Source: Bacteroidales bacterium (GTDB taxonomy: Bacteria > Bacteroidota > Bacteroidia > Bacteroidales > Muribaculaceae). From it: DNA of 64,000 nucleotides. The stretch covers positions 19,761 through 83,760 of the forward strand of contig JAJBUG010000027.1 of assembly GCA_020860515.1 (NCBI GenBank), in the 5' to 3' direction. Each line of letters opens with the position of its first letter. The first letter of the stretch is position 1. This document shows positions 35,111 to 44,282 of the stretch, one piece after another. A program made the translations under genes and the position numbers. A model generated the notes under the pieces. The model was not told where the DNA came from. It saw nothing but the letters and a program-made list of their open reading frames with translations, and made no database searches.

Positions 35111-36292
35111 CTATTTCATTTTCATATTATATCCAATTAGATAGATCATGCCAATGATCATCACTGCTACGGCACCCCATTGTGCACCTATAGCATCCGA
35201 GGCAAATCCCATTGCCAGTGGGAAAATTGCGCCACCAAACAACCCCATCACCATGAGACCCGACACTTCATTCTTCTCAGTAGCGGTAGAATTGAGAGCT
35301 TGTGCGAAGACCATTGAAAACACATTGCTATTGCCATATCCTATGAAGCCAATTCCCACGTAGAGCAACATTAATGATGAGCCTACAATAAGAATGGCTC
35401 CGCCTATCAGCATCATAGCCACGCTGATAGCCATGAATGCTCGGGGCGACAGGCGCTGAAGAATCAGACAGCCAGTGAAGCAGCCTATGGTGCGGAAAAT
35501 GAAGTAAACGCTGGTAGCATATCCAGCATCCTCAAGACCAAGACCAAGACGCTCCATGATAATCTTCGGTGCAGTGGCGTTGGTGCCCACATCAATGCCC
35601 ACATGGCACATAATGCCTAAGAAACAAAGCAATATGAAGGGGCGCTTAAGCACGCGTAGGCATGAGCCAAAGCTTGAAGCGCGATCAGGCTTATCTTCGT
35701 GAATAGGAGTACTGCCCAAAGCTGCTACCGACAGCAGACACACAGCTGCATATATTGGGAAAAGCACTCGCCACCCTAAGCCCATAGTAGGCATTAGAGT
35801 TGTGGCTCCCCATGCGCATATAATAGGAGCTAAGAAAGAGGCTATGGCCTTGACAAATTGGCCAAATGTTAGGGCCGGGGCCAAGCGATTAGGAGCTATT
35901 AAGTTGCTCATAAGCGGATTTAGAGAAGTCTGCATCAATGCGTTGCCGATGCCTAAGAACGAGAATGCAAGAAGCATTACCACAAAGCCTTCGCCCAACA
36001 ATGGAATTACGAGGGATACAAGAGTTACCACCAAGCTGAGCAACACTGTACGCTTGCGACCGATCTTATTCATCAGCAAGCCAGTGGGCACTGAAAAAAT
36101 CAAGAACCAAAAGAATACAAGCGATGGGAATAGGTTAGCTTGTGAATCAGTAAGGCCAAGATCCTTTTGTACGTAATTAGAAGCTGTACCTACCAAATCG
36201 ACAAAGCCCATGGTGAAGAAGCACAATAATACTGGTATCATTTGCGCCATTGTGCTGGGGCGCTTAGAGGTGATTGCAGCAGAAGATTCCAT
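35111..36292 (-). CDS. major-facilitator sugar transporter (FucP/glucose-galactose type)
   Basis: The 393-residue inner-membrane protein has about 12 hydrophobic segments. It shows FTMGFVDLVGTASNYVQKD at the first helix, LFPSLVFFWFLIFSVPTGLL and MNKIGRKRT (loop 2-3). It resembles the sugar:H+ symporters of Bacteroidetes PULs. It lies 2 bases from the GH32 gene, so it should import fructose released by GH32. Confidence 0.93.
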   Translation of the reverse strand: MESSAAITSKRPSTMAQMIPVLLCFFTMGFVDLVGTASNYVQKDLGLTDSQANLFPSLVFFWFLIFSVPTGLLMNKIGRKRTVLLSLVVTLVSLVIPLLGEGFVVMLLAFSFLGIGNALMQTSLNPLMSNLIAPNRLAPALTFGQFVKAIASFLAPIICAWGATTLMPTMGLGWRVLFPIYAAVCLLSVAALGSTPIHEDKPDRASSFGSCLRVLKRPFILLCFLGIMCHVGIDVGTNATAPKIIMERLGLGLEDAGYATSVYFIFRTIGCFTGCLILQRLSPRAFMAISVAMMLIGGAILIVGSSLMLLYVGIGFIGYGNSNVFSMVFAQALNSTATEKNEVSGLMVMGLFGGAIFPLAMGFASDAIGAQWGAVAVMIIGMIYLIGYNMKMK

Positions 36293-36294
36293 GA

Positions 36295-38076
36295 TTAAAT
36301 GCTTGAGGGATTAAGAGTGTGTACTTTTACGTTAGCTCCTTTAGAGCCACTTGCTATTTCAAGTTGGGAGTAAGGCATTGTAGGGAACACCAGGTTTGTC
36401 ATGGCGAAATCGCCTTCGCCATCGAAGGCTTCGATAGAACAGCGATCAATAAACAGGCGCAAGCTGCCTTTGGTGTTTGCCTTTTGGATTGGAGCCGTAG
36501 TAACAGCTGGAAAATGATGATTGAAATCGGTCAGTCCGCTCTTGGTGCGGTCCATCACAAACTTTTGATTAGCCGCATCAAGAGTAATAACCACATTTTC
36601 TCCTGCCTCATTCTTTAGCACAAGCTCCAACGGATCATTCTTTAGCGAATAAACAATCTCTATCTCACATAACTCGGGCAGAGGCATTTCTCGTTTGCCA
36701 CGATAATGGGCAGTGCTTTCACGCAAGGTCTCTACTTCGGGCGAAGGGATTGATGTAAGATATATCTCACCATCATCACCACGCATAAGCCCTAACTCGC
36801 GGGGCAAAGTGTTGGCACTGCGATATTGCTGTGTTGGCACATCGTTGGCGTATTCCCAATTGCTCATCCAACCTATGGCAGTGCGACGCCCATCTGGAGC
36901 GTTGCTCCAACTTACGGTGGCATAGTTATCCTTGCCATAATCCATCCAGCGGGTAACCGAGGGAGCTGTTTCACAGGTAAAAGTGGTACCATCGAAATCG
37001 CCAATAAAGTATTGTGTAGCACTGCCTCCGTAAGGCCCTCCGGGATTGATATTGCAGAGCAAAACCCAGCGGCTTTCATCCGTGCCGGCGATAGGAAGTT
37101 CAAACAGGTCGGGACATTCCCATACGCCTTCCTGGCAGCCGTAGCCTTTGCCAAAACTGCTAACAGGTGTCCAATCCTTCAGATTAGGTGAGGTAAAAAT
37201 GAGCATTTGATGTTCCAAAGCTTCGGCTAACACCAAAACCCATTGCTGGGAAGGCTCATGCCAGAACATATTCGGGTCGCGGGCTTCTTTTTGATTTGGT
37301 ATTATAGGATTGCCATCGTAAAAGGTAAAAGTGCAACCATTATCGTTGCTGTAAGCCAAACTTTGCACTTGGCTTACCCCCGCTGAGGTAAAGATGGCAA
37401 TCACGGCATCCTCGCCGAAGCCGGCGGTATTGTTCTTATCCACAATTCCGCTGCCACTGAACACTGTACCCAAGCCAGTAGGCTCGATTGCGTTGCCACA
37501 ATGGCGCCAATGCACCAAATCATCCGACACAGAATGACCCCAGGTCATATTTTGCCATTTCGATCCATAGGGATTATGTTGATAATACAGATGCCACTTA
37601 CCATCCTTATAAACCATCCCATTGGGATCATTCATCCATCCATAAAGAGGAGTGTGATGGTAAGCCGGGCGATATTTTTCACGATTAGCAATGTCGAAAG
37701 TGTCGGCAAGCACCATTTGGTCCCAGCATATATATTCCGAAGCATTGCGCGAATGAGCACGATCGCCCTCGGCAATAACGTTAAGGAGCACTTTGCCCTG
37801 TGCTGTGTAAGGGCTGACATCCAATGGCACTGTATAGTCCACCTGGTTGTCGGCCAGGCGCACATATAGGGTCTGCGCCACTTTGCCATTAACCAGAATG
37901 TCGATTTTCGAGTCGGGCATCGATTCTTGCACTGGGAGTATTAGGTATTTCCCAGCCCCATCGATGCGCACCATAGCGTTGGCGTTGCCAAGATGGTGAG
38001 TCGTTACACCCTCGCCCGCAATGGCGATTGAAGCTGAGAGCAGAGAGGCTGTCGTTAAGAGTTGTTTAGCATTCAT
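36295..38076 (-). CDS. GH32 beta-fructosidase, exported
   Basis: The 593-residue protein has a signal peptide (MNAKQLLTTASLLSASIAIA). It carries the GH32 five-blade propeller with WMNDPNGMVY (nucleophile Asp, about residue 152), EARDPNMFWH (RDP, transition-state stabiliser) and WECPDLF (acid/base Glu), then a C-terminal beta-sandwich (about 440-590). The start also carries an extra N-terminal domain (about 25-130). GH32 enzymes release fructose from inulin, levan or sucrose; linkage preference cannot be read here. First gene of the unit, promoter at 38106-38113. Confidence 0.96.
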   Translation of the reverse strand: MNAKQLLTTASLLSASIAIAGEGVTTHHLGNANAMVRIDGAGKYLILPVQESMPDSKIDILVNGKVAQTLYVRLADNQVDYTVPLDVSPYTAQGKVLLNVIAEGDRAHSRNASEYICWDQMVLADTFDIANREKYRPAYHHTPLYGWMNDPNGMVYKDGKWHLYYQHNPYGSKWQNMTWGHSVSDDLVHWRHCGNAIEPTGLGTVFSGSGIVDKNNTAGFGEDAVIAIFTSAGVSQVQSLAYSNDNGCTFTFYDGNPIIPNQKEARDPNMFWHEPSQQWVLVLAEALEHQMLIFTSPNLKDWTPVSSFGKGYGCQEGVWECPDLFELPIAGTDESRWVLLCNINPGGPYGGSATQYFIGDFDGTTFTCETAPSVTRWMDYGKDNYATVSWSNAPDGRRTAIGWMSNWEYANDVPTQQYRSANTLPRELGLMRGDDGEIYLTSIPSPEVETLRESTAHYRGKREMPLPELCEIEIVYSLKNDPLELVLKNEAGENVVITLDAANQKFVMDRTKSGLTDFNHHFPAVTTAPIQKANTKGSLRLFIDRCSIEAFDGEGDFAMTNLVFPTMPYSQLEIASGSKGANVKVHTLNPSSI

Positions 38077-38105
38077 GGATTTAAATGATTGATTAATTTC
38101 TGCTG

Positions 38106-38113
38106 CAAATTTA
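38106..38113 (-). promoter_or_regulatory. -7 box of the GH32-MFS-fructokinase unit
   Basis: The minus strand reads TAAATTTG, 30 bases before the GH32 start. Confidence 0.55.
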
Positions 38114-38230
38114 AGGCTTTGCCGTATCTGATACCTATAACAAAACGTACATCCCCTATAAAAAATGATACATGAACGATAAATTATATTTTTTGAAACT
38201 CACTAATAAGTGACTTTTAAATAAATAATG

Positions 38231-38238
38231 TAACTTTG
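38231..38238 (+). promoter_or_regulatory. -7 box of the hybrid sensor gene
   Basis: TAACTTTG, 32 bases before the ATG at 38270, divergent from the GH32 promoter. Confidence 0.6.
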
Positions 38239-38269
38239 CATTATCAAAAACTAATTTTCATTGACCACC

Positions 38270-40996
38270 ATGAAGAAGATTTCGGTTATTTCGATTTTGC
38301 TTTTTATGTTCTGCTTGTTGAGTATGACTTCTTGTACTGAAAAGAAGACGTACAGAATAGGTGTGTCGCAGTGCAGCAGCGACGACTGGCGCAACAAGAT
38401 GAACGAAGAGATAATGCGTGAAGGAATTTTCCATGACAATATAGAAATAGAAATACGCAGTGCCGACGACAACAATGAAAAGCAGATATCCGATTTAAGG
38501 TATTTTGCTCAAAATAATTTTGATATAATCATTGTGGCCCCCAACGAAGAGGTGGCTTTAACCCCTACAATCGACTCGCTCTATATGTCAGGAATGCCGA
38601 TAATAGTGTTTGACCGCAATGTTAAGGGTGACAATTACGTCGCATTTCAAGGAGCCAACAATGAAGAAATAGGACGCCAAGCAGCCCAATTAGCGGCTTC
38701 TTTGCTTGGTGGCAAAGGTAAGGTTATAGAGATTTGTGGTTTGCCCGGTTCTACTCCGGCTTATGAGCGTCAAAAAGGTTTCGACCAAGCTGCTCCCGCC
38801 TTAGGCCTTGAAATTGTAGCACAGGCTGATGGCAATTGGAATGGAGAGGAAGGCGCAATAGTGGCAGACTCGCTATTGCGCCTCCATCCCAACGTGGATT
38901 TGATTTATGCTCATAATGATCGTATGGCTATAGCAGCCTCCCAAACTGCCAAGCGTTTAGGATTGAACAACATAAAAGTGATAGGCATCGATGCGGCGCC
39001 AAATATCGGCATTCAAGCTGTAGCTGATGGTGTAATAGATGCCACTTTCCTGTATCCTACCGAGGGTTACCAATTGATACGCACTGCACTGAAGATTCTA
39101 AACGGTGAGGCTGTGCCTAAAAGCTTGATACTTCCTACACCTGCTGCCGTGGATTCAAGCAATGCTGAAATTCTTTTGCTTCAAAACAAAGCCCTTAAGG
39201 AGGAAACTGAAAAAATAACCTGGCTTAAAGGGCGCGTTGATGCCTATTGGGAGCAACATTTGCTCACTAAGGCTCTGTTGGTAGGCGCTATCGTAATTAT
39301 GATATTGGCCGCAGGAATTATATTCGTACTCCTGCGCTCCTATTGGAACAATGTGCGCCATCGTCATGAAATCGAAGTTCAAAATCAAGAATTAGCATCA
39401 CAGCGCGACCAGCTTAATGATTTATATTCCAAACTGCAAGAAGCAACAACCTCGAAGCTTACATTCTTTACAAATGTATCCCATGATTTGCGTACTCCGC
39501 TCACCTTGATTGCCAGCCCTATCCAGCAATTAGAGAACGCTGACAATCTTACATCCGATCAGTGCAACATGCTGAAGATGGCCGATAAGAATGTGAAAAT
39601 CTTGTTGCGATTAGTGAATCAGATTCTTGATTTTAGAAAATTCGACAATAGCAAGCTTGAGCTGAATCTGACCAACCTTGACTTGGCATCAGCCCTAAAA
39701 GATTGGATGCCAGCTTTTGAAAACGCGGCTCGTTCACGCCACATCAAATTCAATGTTGACATTGCCAGCGGCAAGGATTATGTGACGGCAGTTGACGCTG
39801 AGAAAATCGAACGTGTACTGTTCAATCTGCTCAGCAATGCTTTCAAGTTTACCCCCGAGAATGGCTCAATATCAGTGAGATTGGAATCGGAAGGCAATAA
39901 CATCCTGCTTTCGGTGGCCGATACTGGAAAAGGAATTCCCTCGGAAGAAATCCAACGCATATTCGAGCGTTTCTATCAAGTGGAAAAAGTAAATCCTAAT
40001 GGCTCGGGCATTGGTCTGGCATTGGCCAAGGTGTTTGTGGAAATGCATGGCGGTACAATAAAGGTTAACAGCAAGGTGAATAAAGGCACCACTTTTACTG
40101 TGTTCCTACCAATTAGGAAGGTTGAGAGCAAAATTTCAGATGCCTCCTCATTGGTAAAGCGCACCGAAGCGGATGTGGCCGAACTATTGGAAATAGAGGA
40201 AGAAATTACCAATTTGACAGAAGATACAACCACTGTATTGGTAATCGATGACAATCCTGACATCCGTACCCTTGTTAAGAATATCATTGGGGATAAGTAC
40301 CGTGTGTTGCAAGCCAACGATGGCAATCAAGGCATACGCTTGGCCACCAGGTACGTGCCTGATTTGATTATTTGTGATGTGATGATGCCAGGAATTGATG
40401 GATATGAAACATGCCGACTAATTAAGAGTGAAACTGAAACATCGCACATCCCAGTGCTACTACTCACTGCCTGCTCGACCGACGAGCAACGTATCCAAGG
40501 ATACGAAGCCGGTGCTGATGGTTATTTGGCCAAGCCATTCGATCCTCGCGTGCTTAAAGCACGATGCCAAGCCCTGATAGAAAATCATAGCCGCCTTGGC
40601 AAACCAATGGAAACAAAGGTTCAGAAACAAGAGCCATCGTCGGTGCAAGCCAAAAGCCAGGCACTCGATAATGGCTTCTATGCCCGCTTCGAGGCTATTA
40701 TTTTGGATGAAATAAGCAATTCAGAGATTTCAGTAGAGGAAGTTGCTTCGCGTCTGGGCATGAGCCGTGTGCAAATGTACCGTAAAATCAAAGCCATCAC
40801 CAATTATTCACCTGCCGAACAAATCAGAATCATACGTCTGAAACAGGCTGCGCATTTGCTTAAGACCACTTCGAACACAGTGTCGGAGGTATGCTATGCA
40901 GTAGGCTTCACCACTCCGAGCTATTTCACGAAATGCTATCGCGAATACTTTAACGAAACTCCTACCGATACACAAGCTCGCACATCAAAAAGATAA
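38270..40996 (+). CDS. hybrid two-component regulator with periplasmic sugar-binding domain (BT1754-like)
   Basis: The ~908-residue protein begins at the ATG at 38270 (MKKISVISILLFMFCLLSM); three extra upstream codons are possible. Domains in order: signal/anchor; a type I periplasmic binding domain as in ribose- or fructose-binding proteins (about 25-310: YRIGVSQCSSDDW, NNFDIIIVAPNE, IYAHNDRMAIAA, KVIGIDAAP); one transmembrane segment (about 338-360); HisKA with the phospho-His in NVSHDLRTPLTL (about 404); HATPase (GSGIGLALAKVF); a receiver with Asp in IICDVMMPG (about 703); and an AraC helix-turn-helix at the end. In B. theta BT1754 the same domain binds fructose and activates the fructan locus. 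It sits between GH32 and SusC, so I infer control of both. Confidence 0.95.
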   Translation: MKKISVISILLFMFCLLSMTSCTEKKTYRIGVSQCSSDDWRNKMNEEIMREGIFHDNIEIEIRSADDNNEKQISDLRYFAQNNFDIIIVAPNEEVALTPTIDSLYMSGMPIIVFDRNVKGDNYVAFQGANNEEIGRQAAQLAASLLGGKGKVIEICGLPGSTPAYERQKGFDQAAPALGLEIVAQADGNWNGEEGAIVADSLLRLHPNVDLIYAHNDRMAIAASQTAKRLGLNNIKVIGIDAAPNIGIQAVADGVIDATFLYPTEGYQLIRTALKILNGEAVPKSLILPTPAAVDSSNAEILLLQNKALKEETEKITWLKGRVDAYWEQHLLTKALLVGAIVIMILAAGIIFVLLRSYWNNVRHRHEIEVQNQELASQRDQLNDLYSKLQEATTSKLTFFTNVSHDLRTPLTLIASPIQQLENADNLTSDQCNMLKMADKNVKILLRLVNQILDFRKFDNSKLELNLTNLDLASALKDWMPAFENAARSRHIKFNVDIASGKDYVTAVDAEKIERVLFNLLSNAFKFTPENGSISVRLESEGNNILLSVADTGKGIPSEEIQRIFERFYQVEKVNPNGSGIGLALAKVFVEMHGGTIKVNSKVNKGTTFTVFLPIRKVESKISDASSLVKRTEADVAELLEIEEEITNLTEDTTTVLVIDDNPDIRTLVKNIIGDKYRVLQANDGNQGIRLATRYVPDLIICDVMMPGIDGYETCRLIKSETETSHIPVLLLTACSTDEQRIQGYEAGADGYLAKPFDPRVLKARCQALIENHSRLGKPMETKVQKQEPSSVQAKSQALDNGFYARFEAIILDEISNSEISVEEVASRLGMSRVQMYRKIKAITNYSPAEQIRIIRLKQAAHLLKTTSNTVSEVCYAVGFTTPSYFTKCYREYFNETPTDTQARTSKR

Positions 40997-41106
40997 AGAT
41001 TTCAGAGCATCACTTATGTCACTAACATCACAAAGGCCTGTTGCATTGCATATTGCAGATGTTGCAATGTACGAATATTTGCAGAGGATGAAACATAAAT
41101 GACATC

Positions 41107-41134
41107 TTTGAGGGCATAAAATCTCTTAACTTTG
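41107..41134 (+). promoter_or_regulatory. promoter of the SusC/SusD pair
   Basis: TTTG at 41107-41110 and TAACTTTG at 41127-41134 match the -33 and -7 boxes of Bacteroidetes; the leader to the ATG is about 50 nt. Confidence 0.65.
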
Positions 41135-41191
41135 CATCAGAAATCATTACGACTTCTTCCTTTGCAAAATATTCAATCAATCATAAATAAC

Positions 41192-44100
41192 ATGAAAAAA
41201 ACGATTCTTACCTTATTGGCCACTGCCCTCGCTGCCATGGCAGTGTATGCCCAAGAAATCATAGTGCAAGGCACAGTGATTTCAGCTTCTGACAATGAGC
41301 CCCTAATCGGTGCCTCTGTAATCGACCAAGCCACCAAGCTTGGTGTCTCAACCAATATCGATGGCAATTTTACCATGAAAGTTGCTCAAGACACAAAACT
41401 TACAGTAAGTTATGTAGGTTATGTGCCGAAGACTGTGACCGCAGCCCCCGAGCTACGCATCGTACTCGAAGAAAATTCAGCCCTCCTAGATGAAGTGGTA
41501 GTGGTGGGGTATTCTGCTGAAAAGAAAAGTGATCTGACCGGGTCTGTATCAGTGGTTAAAATGAAGGATGTTAGCGATACCCCCACAGGCAATGTGCTGC
41601 AAGCCCTGCAGGGACGTGTAGCAGGTATGACAATTACCACTGATGGTACGCCTGGCGGCAATTCCACCTCTACCTCCATTCGTGGAGCATCCTCATTTCG
41701 TTCGGATGCTAATAGCCCTCTCTATGTTATAGATGGGGTAATGACTCGCGATGCTCCGGGCACAATACTCAACAGCAACGATATAGAATCAATCCAAGTA
41801 TTGAAGGATGCATCCTCGGCTGCCATTTATGGAGCTCAAGCTGCAAATGGTGTAATAGTGATTACCACTAAACGTGCAAGGAAAAACGAAAGCCATATAA
41901 CCTTTGATGCAACCCTTACGGCTCAAACCTACCAGAGTGGGCTCGATTTGTTGAACGCAGAGCAATGGGGTCAAGTTTACTGGGCAGCTTATGCAAATGC
42001 GAATAATGGAGCCACACCCTCTTCTGCGATTTATGGCAGTGGTTCAACTCCGGTGCTGAGCAATTACACAAACATTGATGGAGCGTCTGTTACAGCCGGA
42101 AATGTGGATTGGGAAAAGGAGATTCATCACACATCTCTGATGCAAACTTATGCAATAGGCTTATCCCGAGGCAGTGATAACGGTGGTTCGTCACTTTCCA
42201 TAAGCTGGCTAGATCATGATGGCATTATTAAAGGCACTGATTACCAGCGCCTCAATTCTCGCCTCTCGAGTGATTATGGTTATCTGAACAATCGTCTGCG
42301 CGCAGGAGGCAATTTGGCAGTGAATTGGTGGAGAGCTCACTATGCGCCAGATAATATTGAGGAAGAAGCCATAAAACAACATCCAGCCAAAGTGGTGTAT
42401 GACAACAATGGCAATTACAATGATGCCATTTCTGATGTGCTTGGCGACACCCCAAACGGTATGCGCCTGATCAATAACAACACAAAAAACAAGCATGAGT
42501 ATTGGCGTGTGTTTGGAAATGCTTATCTATCAATAGAACCTATTAAGAATTTGATTCTGCGCACTAATTTCGGCATCAATTATTATAATGAGACCAACAA
42601 GACATTTGAGCCTCGCTGGATGCGTGATGATACAAACCAATTATATCAAATGACTGCCCACAATACTGACTGGGTATGGACCAACACGGCTCAATATAAT
42701 ATAGACTTTGGACGCAACTCAATTATGGCTCTTGCAGGTGTGGAATCAAAGCGCAACCATTATGAATTTGTGAGTGGTTCGGGCAAGAATTTGGCCGTGG
42801 AAGACGAAAATTATTGGTATCTCTCCACTACCTCAAGCAACCAGGTGGTTGACGCTGGTGCAAGCAACTACTCAATGTGGTCGATATTTGGAAAGCTCAA
42901 TTATACGTGGGATGATAAATACTTGGCCTCGGTCACTGTGCGTCGTGACGCATCTTCTCGCCTTTCCAATCAACATAACTCAGATGTGTTTCCCTCTTTT
43001 TCGCTCGGATGGCGCATTTCTCAAGAGAAATTTATGGAAAGTACTCGATCATGGCTTGCCGATTTGAAACTACGCGGAGCTTGGGGCATCAACGGAAATG
43101 ACATCATCGACAACGAGGCTTTTTACACAAAGTATCTTATGAGTCTGAATAGCGCATCGTATAATATGAATGGTGATAATTCCACTCTGTCTGCCGGGGC
43201 TTATAAGACTCGCTCCACTAACCCAGATCTAAAATGGGAACGCACCTACCAAACTAACGCTGGTATTGATGCCACTTTCTTAAATGGTAAATTGATGCTG
43301 TCTCTCGATTACTTTTACAAGCGTACAAAAGATATGTTGGTGGAAAAGCCTTACATAGCAGTGATTGGTGAGGGTGGCTATTGCTGGTATAATGGCGGTG
43401 AGATGGTAAACAAGGGTATCGAGTTTCAGGCTGATTGGCGCAGCCGGGCAGGCAAGGTGGATTATAACATTGGATTCAATGCTTCAATAATGCATAACGA
43501 AGTTACTGACCTTCTGGATGATATTTATTATACTTATGGAGGCGGCAACGGCATTGATAAGTCGCTTGTAGGGCAATCTCTTGGGTCGTGGATGGGATAT
43601 AAGACCGATGGTATTTTCCATACCCAAAACGAAGTGGATGAATATTGTGCCAAGTATGATGTAAAATTCGGCCGCCCTGCTGTTGGACGCGTCAGATATA
43701 CCGACACTAATGGCGATGGTGTGATTGACACAAATGATCGCACCTGGCTGGGATGTGATTTGCCTAAGGCTCAATTCGGACTCAACCTTGGAGCAAATTG
43801 GAATGGATTTGATTTTTCGATGTTTTTCTCGTCAATTATTCGTGACGCTTACAATAATTCGAAATATTACACTGATTTATTCCAATTGTGGACTGGCAAT
43901 CATTCAACCCGTCTGTTACAGGCGGCTGATGCCTACAATCGCTTCCTTACCACAGGCTATTATGATTGCAATACACCAGCACCTACAACAGACAACTCAA
44001 ACAACGAAGGCGAGGTTTCCGAGTTTTACATTGAAAACGGTTCATTCGTGCGTCTGAAAACTCTTACTTTTGGTTATACACTGCCACAGAAATTGCAAAC

Positions 44101-44248
44101 AAAGCTGCATTTAAGTCAAGCGCGTATCTATTTCCAGGCACAGAATGTGTTTACCATAACCAACTATTCAGGTGCCGATCCCGAAGGTTTGGGTTATCCT
44201 TATGCTCTGCCGCGCAGCTATACAATTGGTCTGCAATTCGGTTTCTAA
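41192..44248 (+). CDS. susC: SusC-like TonB-dependent receptor of the fructan locus
   Basis: The 1018-residue protein starts at the ATG at 41192 (MKKTILTLLATALAAMAVYA); the longer frame from 41132 would begin within the promoter. Domains: signal peptide, carboxypeptidase-regulatory-like domain (VQGTVISASDNEPLIGASV), hinge DEVVVVGYSAEKKSD, TonB plug (LYVIDGVMTRDAPG, IESIQVLKDASSAAIYG), and a 22-strand barrel ending SYTIGLQFGF. It imports oligosaccharide with the SusD lipoprotein next to it. Its place between the fructose sensor and SusD makes a fructan the likely substrate. Confidence 0.95.
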   Translation: MKKTILTLLATALAAMAVYAQEIIVQGTVISASDNEPLIGASVIDQATKLGVSTNIDGNFTMKVAQDTKLTVSYVGYVPKTVTAAPELRIVLEENSALLDEVVVVGYSAEKKSDLTGSVSVVKMKDVSDTPTGNVLQALQGRVAGMTITTDGTPGGNSTSTSIRGASSFRSDANSPLYVIDGVMTRDAPGTILNSNDIESIQVLKDASSAAIYGAQAANGVIVITTKRARKNESHITFDATLTAQTYQSGLDLLNAEQWGQVYWAAYANANNGATPSSAIYGSGSTPVLSNYTNIDGASVTAGNVDWEKEIHHTSLMQTYAIGLSRGSDNGGSSLSISWLDHDGIIKGTDYQRLNSRLSSDYGYLNNRLRAGGNLAVNWWRAHYAPDNIEEEAIKQHPAKVVYDNNGNYNDAISDVLGDTPNGMRLINNNTKNKHEYWRVFGNAYLSIEPIKNLILRTNFGINYYNETNKTFEPRWMRDDTNQLYQMTAHNTDWVWTNTAQYNIDFGRNSIMALAGVESKRNHYEFVSGSGKNLAVEDENYWYLSTTSSNQVVDAGASNYSMWSIFGKLNYTWDDKYLASVTVRRDASSRLSNQHNSDVFPSFSLGWRISQEKFMESTRSWLADLKLRGAWGINGNDIIDNEAFYTKYLMSLNSASYNMNGDNSTLSAGAYKTRSTNPDLKWERTYQTNAGIDATFLNGKLMLSLDYFYKRTKDMLVEKPYIAVIGEGGYCWYNGGEMVNKGIEFQADWRSRAGKVDYNIGFNASIMHNEVTDLLDDIYYTYGGGNGIDKSLVGQSLGSWMGYKTDGIFHTQNEVDEYCAKYDVKFGRPAVGRVRYTDTNGDGVIDTNDRTWLGCDLPKAQFGLNLGANWNGFDFSMFFSSIIRDAYNNSKYYTDLFQLWTGNHSTRLLQAADAYNRFLTTGYYDCNTPAPTTDNSNNEGEVSEFYIENGSFVRLKTLTFGYTLPQKLQTKLHLSQARIYFQAQNVFTITNYSGADPEGLGYPYALPRSYTIGLQFGF

Positions 44249-44282
44249 TTTTCTTCCTTCCTAATATTCAAAAACTACAATC